This document shows positions 32,724-41,621 of a stretch of DNA of 64,000 bases, in pieces. Below the pieces are notes generated by a model that did no database searches, had not been told where the DNA came from, and was given only the letters and a program-made list of their open reading frames with translations. The translations under genes and the position numbers were made by a program. The stretch is from Streptantibioticus cattleyicolor NRRL 8057 = DSM 46488. Its GTDB lineage: Bacteria > Actinomycetota > Actinomycetes > Streptomycetales > Streptomycetaceae. The stretch covers positions 1,240,001-1,304,000 of the forward strand of contig NC_017586.1 in NCBI RefSeq assembly GCF_000240165.1. Direction: 5' to 3'. Within the stretch, counting starts at the first letter, position 1; the number at the start of each line of letters is the position of its first letter.

Positions 32724-32759
32724 CCGGTGGCGGCCCGGGGCACGCCGCGGCGCCACCGG
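32724..32759 (-). promoter_or_regulatory. Stem-loop in the trpM-trpB gap
   Basis: A perfect 9-bp stem (32724-32732 with 32751-32759) closes an 18-base loop, midway in the 253-base gap between trpM and trpB. It could attenuate or process the operon transcript. A second G+C-rich fold is possible nearer trpB (32601-32650 region). Confidence 0.35.
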
Positions 32760-32806
32760 CGGAGCGGGGCGTCGCGGGGCCGGGCCGACGTGTGGCTGAC
32801 GATACG

Positions 32807-33013
32807 TCAGACCGCCGTCGGCCGACGCCATCGCCGGCCGTTCACCTGTCCCGGTTCGCAGCCGATGACGTACCGCACCCGGCGCCCCAGCACCCGGCGG
32901 GCGGGCGCGCGGCAGCCGCGCGGCTTGCAGCCGCGGGCGAGCCGGGCCAGCCGGGGGTCCCGGAGCGCGGCGCCCCGGTCGAGGGCGGTGGCGGGTGTCG
33001 GACGGGGGGACAT
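32807..33013 (-). CDS. trpM: TrpM-like small protein
   Basis: A 68-residue basic protein between trpC and trpB. Position and size match TrpM of S. coelicolor (63 residues), reported to modulate tryptophan production and differentiation. It contains [20 protein letters not shown] and [19 protein letters not shown], with three cysteines and many arginines; no known fold is apparent. ATG 33013 begins 11 bases after the trpC stop, so it is in the same transcript. Mechanism is unknown. Confidence 0.78.
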   Translation of the reverse strand: MSPRPTPATALDRGAALRDPRLARLARGCKPRGCRAPARRVLGRRVRYVIGCEPGQVNGRRWRRPTAV

Positions 33014-33024
33014 GCCGGCTCCGG

Positions 33025-33834
33025 TCAGTCCCGTCCGTGGCGCAGCGCGGGGTGGGCGCCGGCGGCGACCAGGTCGGCCACCGCGGTCTTCGGGTCGCGC
33101 CCGGTGACCAGGGACTCGCCGACGAGTACGGCGTCGGCGCCGTCGTTGGCGTAGGCGATCAGGTCGTGCGGGCCGCGGACGCCGGATTCGGCGACCTTGA
33201 CGACGTGGCCGGGGATCTCCGGGGCGAGGCGGGCGAAGGTGTCGCGGTCCACCCGCAGCGTGCGCAGGTCGCGGGCGTTGACCCCGACGACCTTGGCGCC
33301 GGCGGCCACCGCGCGCTCGACCTCGTCCTCGTCGTGCACCTCCACCAGCGGGGTGAGCCCGATGGACTCGGCCCGCTCGATCAGCGAGACCAGCGCCTCC
33401 TGGTCGAGGGCGGCGACGATGAGCAGCGCGAGGTCGGCGCCGTAGGCCCGGGCCTCCCACAGCTGGTAGGCGGTGACGATGAAGTCCTTGCGCAGCACCG
33501 GGGTGTCGACCCGGGCGCGGACCGCCTCCAGGTCGGCCAGGGAGCCACCGAACCGGCGCTCCTCGGTGAGCACGCTGATCACCGCGGCGCCGCCGGCCTC
33601 GTAGTCGGCGGCGAGCCCGGCCGGGTCGGCGATGGCGGCGAGCGCGCCCTTGGACGGGCTGGAGCGCTTGACCTCGCAGATCACCTTGACGCCGTCGCCG
33701 CGCAGCGCGGCCACGCCGTCCTTGGCCCGCGGTGCCTTGGCGGCTCGCTCCTTGAGCTCGTCGAGGGGGACGCGGGCCTGCCGCTGCGCGAGGTCCGCGC
33801 GGACACCCTCGATGATCTCGTCGAGCACACTCAC
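33025..33834 (-). CDS. trpC: Indole-3-glycerol phosphate synthase
   Basis: A 269-residue TIM-barrel enzyme of normal length that cyclises CdRP to indole-3-glycerol phosphate. Signatures are [15 protein letters not shown] (catalytic Lys), [13 protein letters not shown] and [15 protein letters not shown] 33834 begins the trpC-trpM-trpB-trpA cluster; GAAGGGGG precedes it by about nine bases. The 209-base upstream gap shows no leader peptide with tandem Trp codons. Confidence 0.96.
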   Translation of the reverse strand: MSVLDEIIEGVRADLAQRQARVPLDELKERAAKAPRAKDGVAALRGDGVKVICEVKRSSPSKGALAAIADPAGLAADYEAGGAAVISVLTEERRFGGSLADLEAVRARVDTPVLRKDFIVTAYQLWEARAYGADLALLIVAALDQEALVSLIERAESIGLTPLVEVHDEDEVERAVAAGAKVVGVNARDLRTLRVDRDTFARLAPEIPGHVVKVAESGVRGPHDLIAYANDGADAVLVGESLVTGRDPKTAVADLVAAGAHPALRHGRD

Positions 33835-34043
33835 CCGAGCGGCCCCCTTCCGGGCTGGTGGCGAGGTCCCCGGGGGGCCGCCACTGGTCTACGCGTTCCT
33901 GGCGAATTCCTGGCGAAAACCTGCTGCGGAACCGTGGGACCACGTTGAGCAGGTAGTGCGATGGTAGCCGCCACCCGCTATCGAATCGTCATCCGGTCGC
34001 CGCCGGTCCCACCACCTGGACGAAACCGGCTGCCTGGCGTACG

Positions 34044-34511
34044 TCACGGGGCCAGGCAGCGGCCCGCCGGGGTGTTGCGGACCACGGTGAAGGCGATCAC
34101 CACGACGGCCACGGCCGCCGTGGCCGCCCGCCGCGCCCCCGGGTGCCGCCGCGCCGCCGTACGGCCCGGACGCGCCCGTACCTCGCGGCACAGCCACCAC
34201 ACCCACAGTACGGCGGCGGCGCCGTATCCGAGGACCGCGAGGGCGTTGTCCCGCAGCGCGGCGGCGAGGTCGCCGTGGGCCACCGCGTGGGCGCTGCGCA
34301 GACCGCCGCAGGCCGGGCAGTACCAGCCGGTGGCGGCGCGGAACGGGCAGCCGGGGTAGTGGCCGGGGCGGCCGGGGTCCACCACGGCGACGTAGCCGAA
34401 GGCGGCGAGGACGGCGCCCAGCGCGGCGCCCGGCGGCGCGGCCCGGCGCCACCGTCCGGTGTCCGGACGGCGGGGTGCGGGCGAGGTGCCCGGCGCGGTG
34501 GGGCGGGCCAT
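34044..34511 (-). CDS. DUF2752 membrane protein
   Basis: A 155-residue membrane protein with the DUF2752 core GHYPGCPFRAATGWYCPACG followed by GLRSAHAVAHGDLAAAL. Three hydrophobic segments (about 27-45, 88-108, 130-148) are visible. The cysteines are typical of the family, whose role is unknown. It recurs beside trp genes in streptomycetes as far as I recall. It is 209 bases upstream of trpC. Confidence 0.85.
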   Translation of the reverse strand: MARPTAPGTSPAPRRPDTGRWRRAAPPGAALGAVLAAFGYVAVVDPGRPGHYPGCPFRAATGWYCPACGGLRSAHAVAHGDLAAALRDNALAVLGYGAAAVLWVWWLCREVRARPGRTAARRHPGARRAATAAVAVVVIAFTVVRNTPAGRCLAP

Positions 34512-34540
34512 GAGGCGATTGTGCGCCCGGGGAACGCGAA

Positions 34541-34579
34541 GGGCGCGGCACGCCGTGGTGTGGACGGTGTGCCGCGCCC
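34541..34579 (-). terminator. 11-bp hairpin between HGxxPAAW and DUF2752 genes
   Basis: GGGCGCGGCAC (34541-34551) pairs perfectly with GTGCCGCGCCC (34569-34579) across a 17-base loop. It lies 200 bases beyond the HGxxPAAW stop and 30 bases before the DUF2752 start, so it could separate the two units. Confidence 0.5.
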
Positions 34580-34618
34580 GTTCCGCGGCGCGTGCGGGGC
34601 CGGCGCCCCCGGGGGCCT

Positions 34619-34689
34619 GTCGTCGATCGCCGGCCGCCCGGAGGACGGTGCGAGGCGGAGCGCGACCGCACGGGCCGGCGGCCGACGAC
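34619..34689. repeat. 71-bp imperfect inverted repeat (MITE-remnant-like)
   Basis: The 17-base ends GTCGTCGATCGCCGGCC (34619-34635) and the inverse of 34673-34689 differ at two positions. The interior GCGAGGCGGAGCGCGAC resembles motifs common in streptomycete intergenic repeats. No gene is visible in the 267-base gap around it. Confidence 0.5.
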
Positions 34690-34778
34690 GCCGTGAGCGC
34701 GCTCCCCGTTCAGCTACGCCTGGGCGGTGCCCCCTCGGCCGCCGCGGGGCGGGCGGGGGTTCGACGGCGGGGCCCAGC

Positions 34779-35012
34779 TCAGCTGCTGCTCTTGGGCGCC
34801 ACCTGGAGGCCCGTGTGGCCCATCGGCTGCCCCATCCCCATCAGGCGCATGATGCCGCCGACGAGGGGGCCGAGGAGGGTGAGGGCCAGTCCGGCGAAGA
34901 AGCCGGCCGGCTGGGCCATCACCATGAAGATGCCGCCGACACAAAACCCGATGAACGAGATGATCACACCGGTCCAGGCGGCAGGGGTGTGTCCGTGGCT
35001 GTTGCCCGCCAT
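34779..35012 (-). CDS. HGxxPAAW-family small membrane protein
   Basis: A 77-residue protein with the family-defining N-terminal motif SHGHTPAAWTG and two membrane helices (about 15-33 and 38-58). The HGxxPAAW family is restricted to actinobacteria and has no known function. It is 123 bases downstream of the trp-region membrane protein on the same strand and is probably cotranscribed with it. Confidence 0.85.
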   Translation of the reverse strand: MAGNSHGHTPAAWTGVIISFIGFCVGGIFMVMAQPAGFFAGLALTLLGPLVGGIMRLMGMGQPMGHTGLQVAPKSSS

Positions 35013-35135
35013 GAAAGCTCCTTGGTCTTCTGCTCGGCGCCGCGAGGTGGCGCGATGACGCTGCGCCCATTGTCCCCCGTCCGGTCGGCGCCCCCGTACG
35101 CGGGGTGGCCGACCTCACGCGGGGCGCGGCGGTGG

Positions 35136-35786
35136 TCAGCGTTGGGTGGGGTCCTCGCCGCGGTCGAGGGCCTTCCACAGCTCGCCCGGGTGGTCGGGGT
35201 CGACAGGGGCGCGACGTGGACGGGGGGCGGGGCGGGCGCCGGCGCGTTCGTAGCGGGCGGACATCCCGGGCCACCGGGCGCCGCGGGCCACCGCGAGCAG
35301 GCCGGCGAGGAGCAGGAGCGCGCCGCCGAGGGCGGTGATCCACGGCCAGCCGGTGTGGGCGATGTGCTGGGCGGTGGTGGAGGTCAGGCCGCTGGCGCGG
35401 GCGGCGGCGTCGTTCACCGCCGAGGTGTCCGCCGCGCCGGCCACCGCCGCCGCGATCACGCCCGCGCCGCACAGCGCCAGCAGCACCGAGACGATCAGCC
35501 GTCCGACCCGGCGGACCGCGAAGACGGCCACCAGCGCGGCGAGGCCGACCAGGGCGAGGGCACCGGGCAGCCCGGTGACGGCCTTGCCGCCGGCGTGCAC
35601 CGGTACGGTGCCGCCGACCGCCGGGGCGAGCCCGGTGGCCCAGGTCTTGCCGACGGCGAGCAGCACCACCGCGGCACCGGCCGCGCCGAGCAGCAGCGCG
35701 GCGGCCAGCGAGGCGCGGGCCGGGCGCTTCGGCGGGGCCGGGTGGTCGGGACGGTCCGGCGGGGCGGCCACGGGTGTCTCGTTCAC
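35136..35786 (-). CDS. Trp-region conserved membrane protein (TIGR02234-like)
   Basis: A 216-residue protein with four hydrophobic segments (about 26-46, 74-92, 98-116, 146-165), a short cytoplasmic Pro-rich head and a basic C-terminal tail ending DPDHPGELWKALDRGEDPTQ. The tail and topology match the membrane protein that actinobacteria encode in trp operons (TIGR02234); function unknown. GTG 35786 is preceded by GGAG at a short spacing and by a GATAGT box seven bases upstream. Confidence 0.8.
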   Translation of the reverse strand: MNETPVAAPPDRPDHPAPPKRPARASLAAALLLGAAGAAVVLLAVGKTWATGLAPAVGGTVPVHAGGKAVTGLPGALALVGLAALVAVFAVRRVGRLIVSVLLALCGAGVIAAAVAGAADTSAVNDAAARASGLTSTTAQHIAHTGWPWITALGGALLLLAGLLAVARGARWPGMSARYERAGARPAPRPRRAPVDPDHPGELWKALDRGEDPTQR

Positions 35787-36312
35787 GTACTCCACTATCG
35801 CCTGCGCGCCGGTGGCTCCGGCATCCGGGGGCGCCCGGCGCGCGGGGCCACCGCTACCCGCCGTCCGGCCGGGCCATGCCTCACGGCACCCCACGGCGGG
35901 GTAAACGTTGGCTCGACGCGGAACCAAGGACGGGCAAAGCACCGGTAGAGAGTGCTGGACGCACCTTGTTGACGTGCGCCCGTCAGAATACGTTCTCCGA
36001 CGAAGCGCTTCCGGATATCGGACCGCGGCCCGGCCGACCGTACCACCGAGCACCGCCGCACCATCCGCACCGCATCGACGTGTGCCACCCCAGCGTCCCC
36101 GTGCACCGCAAGCGACCTCATCCCCGCGTACGCATCCCCCCGCACCGCCGGAATCGCACCGCCGGAACGCACCGCCGGAACGCACCGCCGGAAACGCACC
36201 GCACCACCCCGCACCCGCAGCACGGCCCCCTGCACGTCTCGCGCGAACAGGCCCTCCGAGCACCCTGACCGGGCGGCCTGCCCCCACATGACTCCCCACA
36301 GGAGGCAGTACC
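35787..36312. other. 526-bp divergent intergenic region
   Basis: The gap between the divergent trp-region membrane protein and the S53 protease carries a 13-bp tandem repeat (36141-36202) and must hold both promoters. The part from 35920 to 36080 is less G+C-rich than the flanks and includes TTGTTGACG near 35966. I see no convincing gene in it on either strand. Confidence 0.6.
36141..36202. repeat. 13-bp tandem repeat, about 4.6 copies
   Basis: The unit CGCACCGCCGGAA begins at 36141, 36155, 36168 and 36181, with a partial copy from 36195; the first and fourth copies carry one extra base. It lies 110-170 bases upstream of the S53 protease start, in its promoter or leader. Confidence 0.88.
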
Positions 36313-37551
36313 TTGCGCAGAACCTCGCCGAAGGCGCTCCGCCACGCCGGGCTCTCCGTGACCGCCGTCGCCGGCCTGGCGCTCTCCGCCCTCGCCGCCG
36401 CGCCCGCCGCCGACGCCCAGCAGACCGCGCCCGCCCCGCACGGCGTACGGACCGTCCACTCGTGCTCCACCCCCAAGCACGTCAACTGGGCGGCCTGCGA
36501 CGCGCTCAAGGTGACCGGCGGCACCGTCTCCGCCAAGGCGGTCGGCCGCCTCACCCCGTTGGCCGCGCCCTCCGGCTACGGCCCCGCCCAGCTCCAGGCG
36601 GCCTACAAGCTGCCGTCGGGCGGCGGCGCCGGGGCGACGGTGGCCATCGTCGACGCCTACGACAACCCCAACGCCGAGAAGGACCTGGCCGCCTACCGCT
36701 CGCAGTTCGGCCTGCCCGCGTGCACCAGCGCCAACGGCTGCTTCAAGAAGGTGGGCCAGACCGGCAGCACCACCTCGCTGCCCACCGCCGACGCCGGCTG
36801 GGCCGAGGAGGAGTCGCTCGACGTCGACATGGTCTCGGCGATCGCCCCGGGCGCCCACATCATCCTGGTCGAGGCCAACTCCTCCTCCATGGGCGACCTC
36901 GGCGCCTCCGTCAACGAGGCCGTCAAGCTGGGCGCCAAGTACGTCTCCAACAGCTACGGCGGCGGCGAGTCCTCCTCCGACTCGAGCTACGACTCCTCGT
37001 ACTTCAACCACCCGGGCGTGGCCATCACGGTCAGCTCCGGTGACTCCGGCTACGGCGTGGAGTACCCGGCGGCCTCCAAGTACGTCACCGCGGTCGGCGG
37101 CACCAGCCTGAAGACCGCCTCCAACTCCCGTGGCTGGAGCGAGTCGGCGTGGAGCGGCGCGGGATCCGGCTGCTCGAAGTACGACACCAAGCCGAGCTGG
37201 CAGAAGGACACCGGCTGCACCAAGCGCACGGTGGCCGACGTCTCCGCGGTGGCCGACCCGAGCACCGGCGTCGCGGTCTACGACACCTACGGCGGCGACC
37301 CGGGCTGGGAGGTCTTCGGCGGCACCAGCGTCTCCGCGCCGATCATCGCGGCGGTCTACGCGGACGCCGGCACCCCGTCCGCCGGCTCCACCCCGGCCTC
37401 GTTCCCGTACGCCCACACCTCGTCGCTGTTCGACGTGACCAGCGGCTCCAACGGCTCGTGCGGCGGGACGTACCTGTGCTCCGGAAAGACCGGCTACGAC
37501 GGCCCGACCGGCCTGGGCACCCCCAACGGCCTGACCGCCTTCAAGGGCTGA
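36313..37551 (+). CDS. Secreted S53 (sedolisin-like) serine protease
   Basis: A 412-residue exported protease. The signal peptide is MRRTSPKALRH plus a hydrophobic core ending near ADAQQ. Sedolisin marks are visible: catalytic Glu/Asp in WAEEESLDVDM (near 160-168), oxyanion Asp in SSGDSGYG, and Ser in FGGTSVSAPI near 337. The C-terminal region has GPTGLGTPNGLTAF, expected for the calcium-site area. The prosegment is only about 55 residues, far shorter than in kumamolisin-type enzymes. The start is TTG 36313, supported by AGGAGG eight bases upstream. It lies in the trp region on the opposite strand and is probably an insertion there. Confidence 0.88.
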   Translation: MRRTSPKALRHAGLSVTAVAGLALSALAAAPAADAQQTAPAPHGVRTVHSCSTPKHVNWAACDALKVTGGTVSAKAVGRLTPLAAPSGYGPAQLQAAYKLPSGGGAGATVAIVDAYDNPNAEKDLAAYRSQFGLPACTSANGCFKKVGQTGSTTSLPTADAGWAEEESLDVDMVSAIAPGAHIILVEANSSSMGDLGASVNEAVKLGAKYVSNSYGGGESSSDSSYDSSYFNHPGVAITVSSGDSGYGVEYPAASKYVTAVGGTSLKTASNSRGWSESAWSGAGSGCSKYDTKPSWQKDTGCTKRTVADVSAVADPSTGVAVYDTYGGDPGWEVFGGTSVSAPIIAAVYADAGTPSAGSTPASFPYAHTSSLFDVTSGSNGSCGGTYLCSGKTGYDGPTGLGTPNGLTAFKG

Positions 37552-37578
37552 CGGCCCCTCCGCTCCCCCGGCGATGAC

Positions 37579-37612
37579 GATCCGGGCCGCCCGACCGCGG
37601 GCGGCCCGGATC
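37579..37612. terminator. Perfect 15-bp hairpin between S53 protease and trpE
   Basis: Arms 37579-37593 and 37598-37612 match over 15 bases with loop ACCG, between the convergent stops at 37551 and 37625. A bidirectional terminator is likely. Confidence 0.8.
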
Positions 37613-37624
37613 CGTCGCGTGGCG

Positions 37625-39145
37625 TCAACCGCGCCGCGCGTGCAGGTGGTTGGCGGCGGCCACCGCGCGCAGCACCGCCGCCGCCTTGTTGCGGCACTCG
37701 GTGTCCTCGGCCACCGGGTCGGAGTCGGCCACCACTCCGGCGCCGGCCTGGACGTAGGCCACCTCGTCACGCAGGACCGCGGTGCGGATGGCGATCGCGG
37801 TGTCGGAGTCCCCGGCGAAGTCCAGGTAGCCGACGCAGCCGCCGTACAACCCGCGCCGGGTGGGCTCCAGTTCGTCGATGATCTGCATCGCCCGGGGCTT
37901 GGGGGCACCGGAGAGGGTGCCGGCCGGGAAGCAGGCGGTGAGCACGTCGAAGGCGGTCCGGCCGGGGCCGACGGTGCCGGTGACGGTGGAGACGATGTGC
38001 ATCACGTGGCTGTAGCGCTCGATCGACATGAAGTCGACCACCTCCACGCTGCCCGGCTCGCACACCCGGCCCAGGTCGTTGCGGGCCAGGTCGACCAGCA
38101 TAAGGTGCTCGGCCCGCTCCTTGGGGTCGGCCAGCAACTCCTCGGCGAGCGCCAGGTCCTGCTGCGGGGTGGCCCCGCGCGGCCGGGTGCCGGCGATCGG
38201 ATGCACCATCGCCCGGCCGTCCTCCACCGTGACCAGCGCCTCCGGCGAGGAACCCACCACGTCGAACCCGTCGAACCGCAACAGGTACATGTACGGGCTC
38301 GGGTTGGTGGCCCGCAGCACCCGGTAGACGTCGAGGGCGCCGGCCGGGCACGGCGTCTCGAACCGCTGCGAGGGGACCACCTGGAACGCCTCGCCGGCCC
38401 TGATGCGTTCCTTGACGTCCTCCACGGCCGCCTGGAAGTCGGGGCCGCCCCAGCGCGCGGTGAACTCCGGCAGCGCGGCGGCGGGCAGTTCGGCGGCGGA
38501 GCCGGGCAGCGGACGGGCCAGGTCGGCGGCCATCGCGTCCAGCCGGGCCACCGCGTCGGCGTACGCCTCGTCCACCCCGGTCGCCAGGTCGTTGTGGTTG
38601 ATCGCGTTGGCGATCAGCAGCACCGTGCCGTCCCAGTGGTCGAGCACCGCCAGGTCCGAGGTGAGCAGCATGGTCAGCTCGGGCAGCCCGAGGTCGTCCT
38701 TGGCGTGGTCGCCGATGCGTTCCAGGCGGCGTACCACGTCGTAGCCGAGGTAGCCGACCATGCCGCCGGTGAAGGGCGGCAGGGCGCCGCCGGAGTGCAG
38801 GTCGCGCGGGGTGTGCAGGGCCTCCACCGTGGCCCGCAGCACGCTGAGCGGATCGCCGGCGGCCGGCACGCCGACCGGTGGGGTGCCCAGCCAGTGCGCC
38901 CGCCCGTCGCGTTCGGTCAGCGTGGCCGAGCTGCGTACCCCGACGAAGGAGTAGCGGGACCAGGAACGGCCCTGCTCGGCGGATTCCAGCAGGAAGGTGC
39001 CCGGCCGTTCGCCGGCGAGCTTGCGGTACAGGCCGACCGGCGTGTCCCCGTCGGCGAGCAGCCGCCGGGTGACCGGGATGACCCGGCGGTCCCGGGCGAG
39101 CTCGCGGAAGGTCTCAAGGTCGGGGGTGACATGGCCCGTGGTCAT
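37625..39145 (-). CDS. trpE: Anthranilate synthase component I
   Basis: A 506-residue chorismate-utilising enzyme that makes anthranilate with a glutaminase partner (trpG, not in the window). Signatures are [18 protein letters not shown] (feedback-tryptophan region), [10 protein letters not shown]-like [29 protein letters not shown] and [21 protein letters not shown] 39145 has no ribosome-binding site; a TAGGCT box lies six bases upstream, so the message is probably leaderless. A MITE-like element begins directly beyond that box. Confidence 0.95.
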   Translation of the reverse strand: MTTGHVTPDLETFRELARDRRVIPVTRRLLADGDTPVGLYRKLAGERPGTFLLESAEQGRSWSRYSFVGVRSSATLTERDGRAHWLGTPPVGVPAAGDPLSVLRATVEALHTPRDLHSGGALPPFTGGMVGYLGYDVVRRLERIGDHAKDDLGLPELTMLLTSDLAVLDHWDGTVLLIANAINHNDLATGVDEAYADAVARLDAMAADLARPLPGSAAELPAAALPEFTARWGGPDFQAAVEDVKERIRAGEAFQVVPSQRFETPCPAGALDVYRVLRATNPSPYMYLLRFDGFDVVGSSPEALVTVEDGRAMVHPIAGTRPRGATPQQDLALAEELLADPKERAEHLMLVDLARNDLGRVCEPGSVEVVDFMSIERYSHVMHIVSTVTGTVGPGRTAFDVLTACFPAGTLSGAPKPRAMQIIDELEPTRRGLYGGCVGYLDFAGDSDTAIAIRTAVLRDEVAYVQAGAGVVADSDPVAEDTECRNKAAAVLRAVAAANHLHARRG

Positions 39146-39151
39146 GGGGGC

Positions 39152-39157
39152 AGCCTA
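39152..39157 (-). promoter_or_regulatory. Predicted -10 box of a leaderless trpE promoter
   Basis: On the trpE strand TAGGCT is followed by six bases and the ATG. This fits the streptomycete -10 consensus TANNNT with transcription starting at or next to the A of ATG. The -35 region would fall inside the adjoining MITE-like element. Confidence 0.55.
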
Positions 39158-39358
39158 GGCCCTGTCGTCAAGACCTCGCCTGCCCCGCGGCGTCTGGCAC
39201 GCGCGCTCGCGGCGTTGTCGGTCGTCGGCGCAGCCCGCTGCGCTCTCCTCCCTCCGCCTTGCGATCACACGCCCCCAGAGCTTCGCCTGGGGGGACCCCC
39301 GTAGACCCCGCGGGGCACCGCCCTCCGGGCGGCCCGGCGATCTCTTGACGACAGGACC
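39158..39358. mobile_element. 201-bp MITE-like element between hisI and trpE
   Basis: The ends are near-perfect 16-base inverted repeats: GGCCCTGTCGTCAAGA at 39158-39173 and its inverse at 39343-39358, with one mismatch. The interior has no gene and includes a hairpin CCCCCAG/CTGGGGG (39272-39293) and sequence typical of streptomycete interspersed repeats. No clear target duplication is seen. It fills 201 of the 228 bases between hisI and trpE. Confidence 0.65.
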
Positions 39359-39373
39359 TTGCCACCCCACAAC

Positions 39374-39742
39374 TCACCGGGGGCCGGTCAGCGGGAGGCG
39401 GTCGGCGTCGAAGCAGGTGCGGTCGCCGGTGTGGCAGGCGGCGCCCACCTGGTCCACCTTGACCAGCAGCGTGTCCCCGTCGCAGTCGAGCGCGACCGAC
39501 TTGACGTGCTGGACGTGGCCGGAGGTGTCCCCCTTGACCCAGTACTCCTGGCGGCTGCGGCTCCAGTAGGTGCAGCGTCCGGTGGTCAGCGTGCGGTGCA
39601 GCGCCTCGTCGTCCATCCAGCCGAGCATGAGCACCTCACCGGTGTCGTACTGCTGGGCGATGGCCGGCACCAGGCCGTCGGGGTCGCGCTTGAGGCGGGC
39701 GGCGACGGCGGGGTCGAGGCGGGAGGAGGAAGACGCTGGCAT
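39374..39742 (-). CDS. hisI: Phosphoribosyl-AMP cyclohydrolase
   Basis: A 122-residue single-domain enzyme (no HisE fusion) for the third step of histidine synthesis. The core is [37 protein letters not shown] and the metal ligands of [17 protein letters not shown] with CHTGDRTCF. It stands apart from the main his operon, divergent from the TIGR03085 gene with 57 bases between starts. CACAAT lies six bases before ATG 39742. Confidence 0.95.
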   Translation of the reverse strand: MPASSSSRLDPAVAARLKRDPDGLVPAIAQQYDTGEVLMLGWMDDEALHRTLTTGRCTYWSRSRQEYWVKGDTSGHVQHVKSVALDCDGDTLLVKVDQVGAACHTGDRTCFDADRLPLTGPR

Positions 39743-39787
39743 ACCCCCATTGTGGCAGCCGTGCCCACCGGGGCCGGGGCCGCGGCG

Positions 39788-39793
39788 TACGCT
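39788..39793 (+). promoter_or_regulatory. Predicted -10 box, leaderless TIGR03085 gene
   Basis: TACGCT is followed by six bases and ATG 39800, with no ribosome-binding site between. The geometry fits a leaderless transcript. Confidence 0.5.
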
Positions 39794-39799
39794 GACGCC

Positions 39800-40432
39800 A
39801 TGTCCACTCATGCGCGCCGTGAACGACTGCTCCTGGCCGACCTGCTGGAAAGCGCCGGCCCCGACGCCCCCACCCTGTGCGAGGGCTGGACCACCCGTGA
39901 CCTCGCCGCGCACGTGGTGGTCCGGGAACGGCGGGGCGACGCGGCGGCCGGGATCGTCGTCCCGCAACTGGCCGCCCGCGGCGAGCGGATCCGCAAGGAG
40001 TACGCCGAGAAGCCCTACGGCGAGCTGATCCAGCTCATCCGCACCGGGCCGCCGAAGATGTCGCCGTTCGCCGTCAAGCAGATCGACGAGGTCTCCAACA
40101 GCGTGGAGTTCTTCGTGCACGCCGAGGACGTCCGGCGGGCGCAGCCCGACTGGAGCCCGCGCGAGGTCGACCCGGTCTTCGCCGAGGCGCTGTGGAAGCG
40201 GCTGGAGAAGGGGTCGCGGCTGCTTGGCCGCGGGGCCCCGGTGGGCCTGGTGCTGCGCCGGCCCAACGGCCAGACCGCGGTGGCCCGGCGCGGCACCCCG
40301 GTGGTCACCGTCACCGGCGAGCCGGCCGAGCTGACGCTCTTCGTCTTCGGCCGCCAGTCGGCCGCCCGCGTCTCGCTGGACGGGGAGAAGGAGGCCGTGG
40401 GCCGGCTGGAGACGGCCAAGCTCGGCATCTGA
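39800..40432 (+). CDS. TIGR03085 mycothiol-type metal-binding protein
   Basis: A 210-residue protein of the maleylpyruvate isomerase/DinB-like group specific to actinobacteria (TIGR03085). The four-helix N-terminal half holds [19 protein letters not shown] and [14 protein letters not shown] with the metal-binding histidines; the C-terminal half is a small alpha/beta domain ([15 protein letters not shown]). Members are thought to be mycothiol-dependent transferases or isomerases; the reaction here is unknown. It is embedded among his genes on the opposite strand and converges on hisF with 17 bases between stops. Confidence 0.82.
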   Translation: MSTHARRERLLLADLLESAGPDAPTLCEGWTTRDLAAHVVVRERRGDAAAGIVVPQLAARGERIRKEYAEKPYGELIQLIRTGPPKMSPFAVKQIDEVSNSVEFFVHAEDVRRAQPDWSPREVDPVFAEALWKRLEKGSRLLGRGAPVGLVLRRPNGQTAVARRGTPVVTVTGEPAELTLFVFGRQSAARVSLDGEKEAVGRLETAKLGI

Positions 40433-40449
40433 CGGCGCGGCCCCGCGGT

Positions 40450-41220
40450 TCAGCGGACCGGGTGGCCGGCCTCCCGCAGGGTGCGCTTGACCTCGCCGAT
40501 CCGCAGGTCGCCGAAGTGGAAGACGGAGGCGGCGAGTACGGCGTCGGCGCCGGCCTCGATGGCCGGCGGGAAGTCGGCGAGCTTGCCGGCGCCGCCGCTG
40601 GCGATCACCGGTACGGCGACGTGTTCCCGTACCGCCTTGATCATCGCGGTGTCGTAGCCGTCCTTGGTGCCGTCCGCGTCCATCGAGTTGAGCAGGATCT
40701 CCCCGGCGCCCAGTTCGGCCGCGCGGTGCGCCCACTCCACCGCGTCGATGCCGGTGCCGCGCCGGCCGCCGTGGGTGGTCACCTCGAAGCCGGAGTCGGT
40801 CACCGTGCCGGGCGGGCAGCGCCGGGCGTCCACCGAGAGCACCAGCACCTGGCGGCCGAAGCGCTCGGCGATCTCCCGGATCAGCTCGGGGCGGGCGATG
40901 GCGGCGGTGTTGACGCCCACCTTGTCGGCGCCCGACCGCAGCAGCCGGTCCACGTCGCCCGCGCTGCGCACCCCGCCGCCGACGGTCAGCGGGATGAAGA
41001 CCTGCTCGGCGGTGCGGCGGACCACCTCGTAGGTGGTCTCCCGGTCCCCGGCGGAGGCGGTGATGTCGAGGAACGTCAGCTCGTCGGCGCCCTCGGCGTC
41101 GTACGCCTTGGCCAGCTCGACGGGGTCGCCGGCGTCCCGCAGGTTCTGGAAGTTGACCCCCTTGACCACGCGGCCGTCGGCCACGTCGAGGCAGGGGATG
41201 ACCCGGACGGCCAGGCTCAC
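40450..41220 (-). CDS. hisF: Imidazole glycerol phosphate synthase cyclase subunit
   Basis: A 256-residue TIM barrel that joins ammonia from HisH to PRFAR, giving IGP and AICAR. Catalytic Asp residues lie in [15 protein letters not shown] and [27 protein letters not shown]-like [15 protein letters not shown] is the phosphate site. GTG 41220 overlaps the ridA stop as GTGA. It is the last gene of the his operon. Confidence 0.96.
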   Translation of the reverse strand: MSLAVRVIPCLDVADGRVVKGVNFQNLRDAGDPVELAKAYDAEGADELTFLDITASAGDRETTYEVVRRTAEQVFIPLTVGGGVRSAGDVDRLLRSGADKVGVNTAAIARPELIREIAERFGRQVLVLSVDARRCPPGTVTDSGFEVTTHGGRRGTGIDAVEWAHRAAELGAGEILLNSMDADGTKDGYDTAMIKAVREHVAVPVIASGGAGKLADFPPAIEAGADAVLAASVFHFGDLRIGEVKRTLREAGHPVR

Positions 41221-41621
41221 GACGAATCTCCTCCGAAAGCTTCGAGCTCCACCTCGACCAGCACCCGCGAGTCGACGAAGCCGGAGACCACCACGAGGGT
41301 GGCGGCCGGCCGGGCGCCGTCGAAGATCTCCTTGTGCGCGCGGCCCACCGCGTCCACGTCACGGGAGTGGGTGAGGTACATACGGGTGCGCACCACGTGC
41401 TCCTTGCCCAGGCCGAACGGCTCCAGGGCGGCGAGCGCGTTGCGGAAGGCGACCACGCTCTGCTGGTACGGGTCGCCCTCGCCCTGCAGCACCCCCTTGA
41501 CCAGCGGCATGGTGCCGGCCACCAGGACCCGGTCGCCCACCGCCACCGCGCGGGCGAAGCCGATCGTCTCTTCCCATGGACTGTCGGTCTGGACGCGCCG
41601 CACGGCGGGGGTTTCGCTCAT
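41217..41621 (-). CDS. RidA/YjgF-family protein
   Basis: A 134-residue RidA-like protein between priA and hisF. RidA enzymes hydrolyse reactive enamine/imine intermediates. Family-typical stretches are [39 protein letters not shown] and the arginine region [18 protein letters not shown]. It overlaps both neighbours by four bases, so it is a firm member of the his operon; protecting PLP enzymes such as HisC is one possible reason. Confidence 0.9.
   Translation of the reverse strand: MSETPAVRRVQTDSPWEETIGFARAVAVGDRVLVAGTMPLVKGVLQGEGDPYQQSVVAFRNALAALEPFGLGKEHVVRTRMYLTHSRDVDAVGRAHKEIFDGARPAATLVVVSGFVDSRVLVEVELEAFGGDSS

Noticed and set aside
30491-32743. A 750-codon frame suggesting a fusion that includes trpA
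   Set aside because: Only the last 275 codons resemble TrpA; the rest is an out-of-frame reading of trpB, which itself is complete and overlaps trpA by four bases.
33835-34043. Trp leader peptide before trpC
   Set aside because: No short frame with adjacent Trp codons and a ribosome-binding site is present on the trpC strand.
36141-36202. Tandem repeat considered as a CRISPR array
   Set aside because: Units are 13 bp and head to tail without spacers; no cas genes are near.
36118-37908. Long minus-strand frame across the S53 protease
   Set aside because: It is antisense to a protease with clear catalytic motifs and signal peptide, and its product is Gly/Val/Arg-rich shadow sequence.
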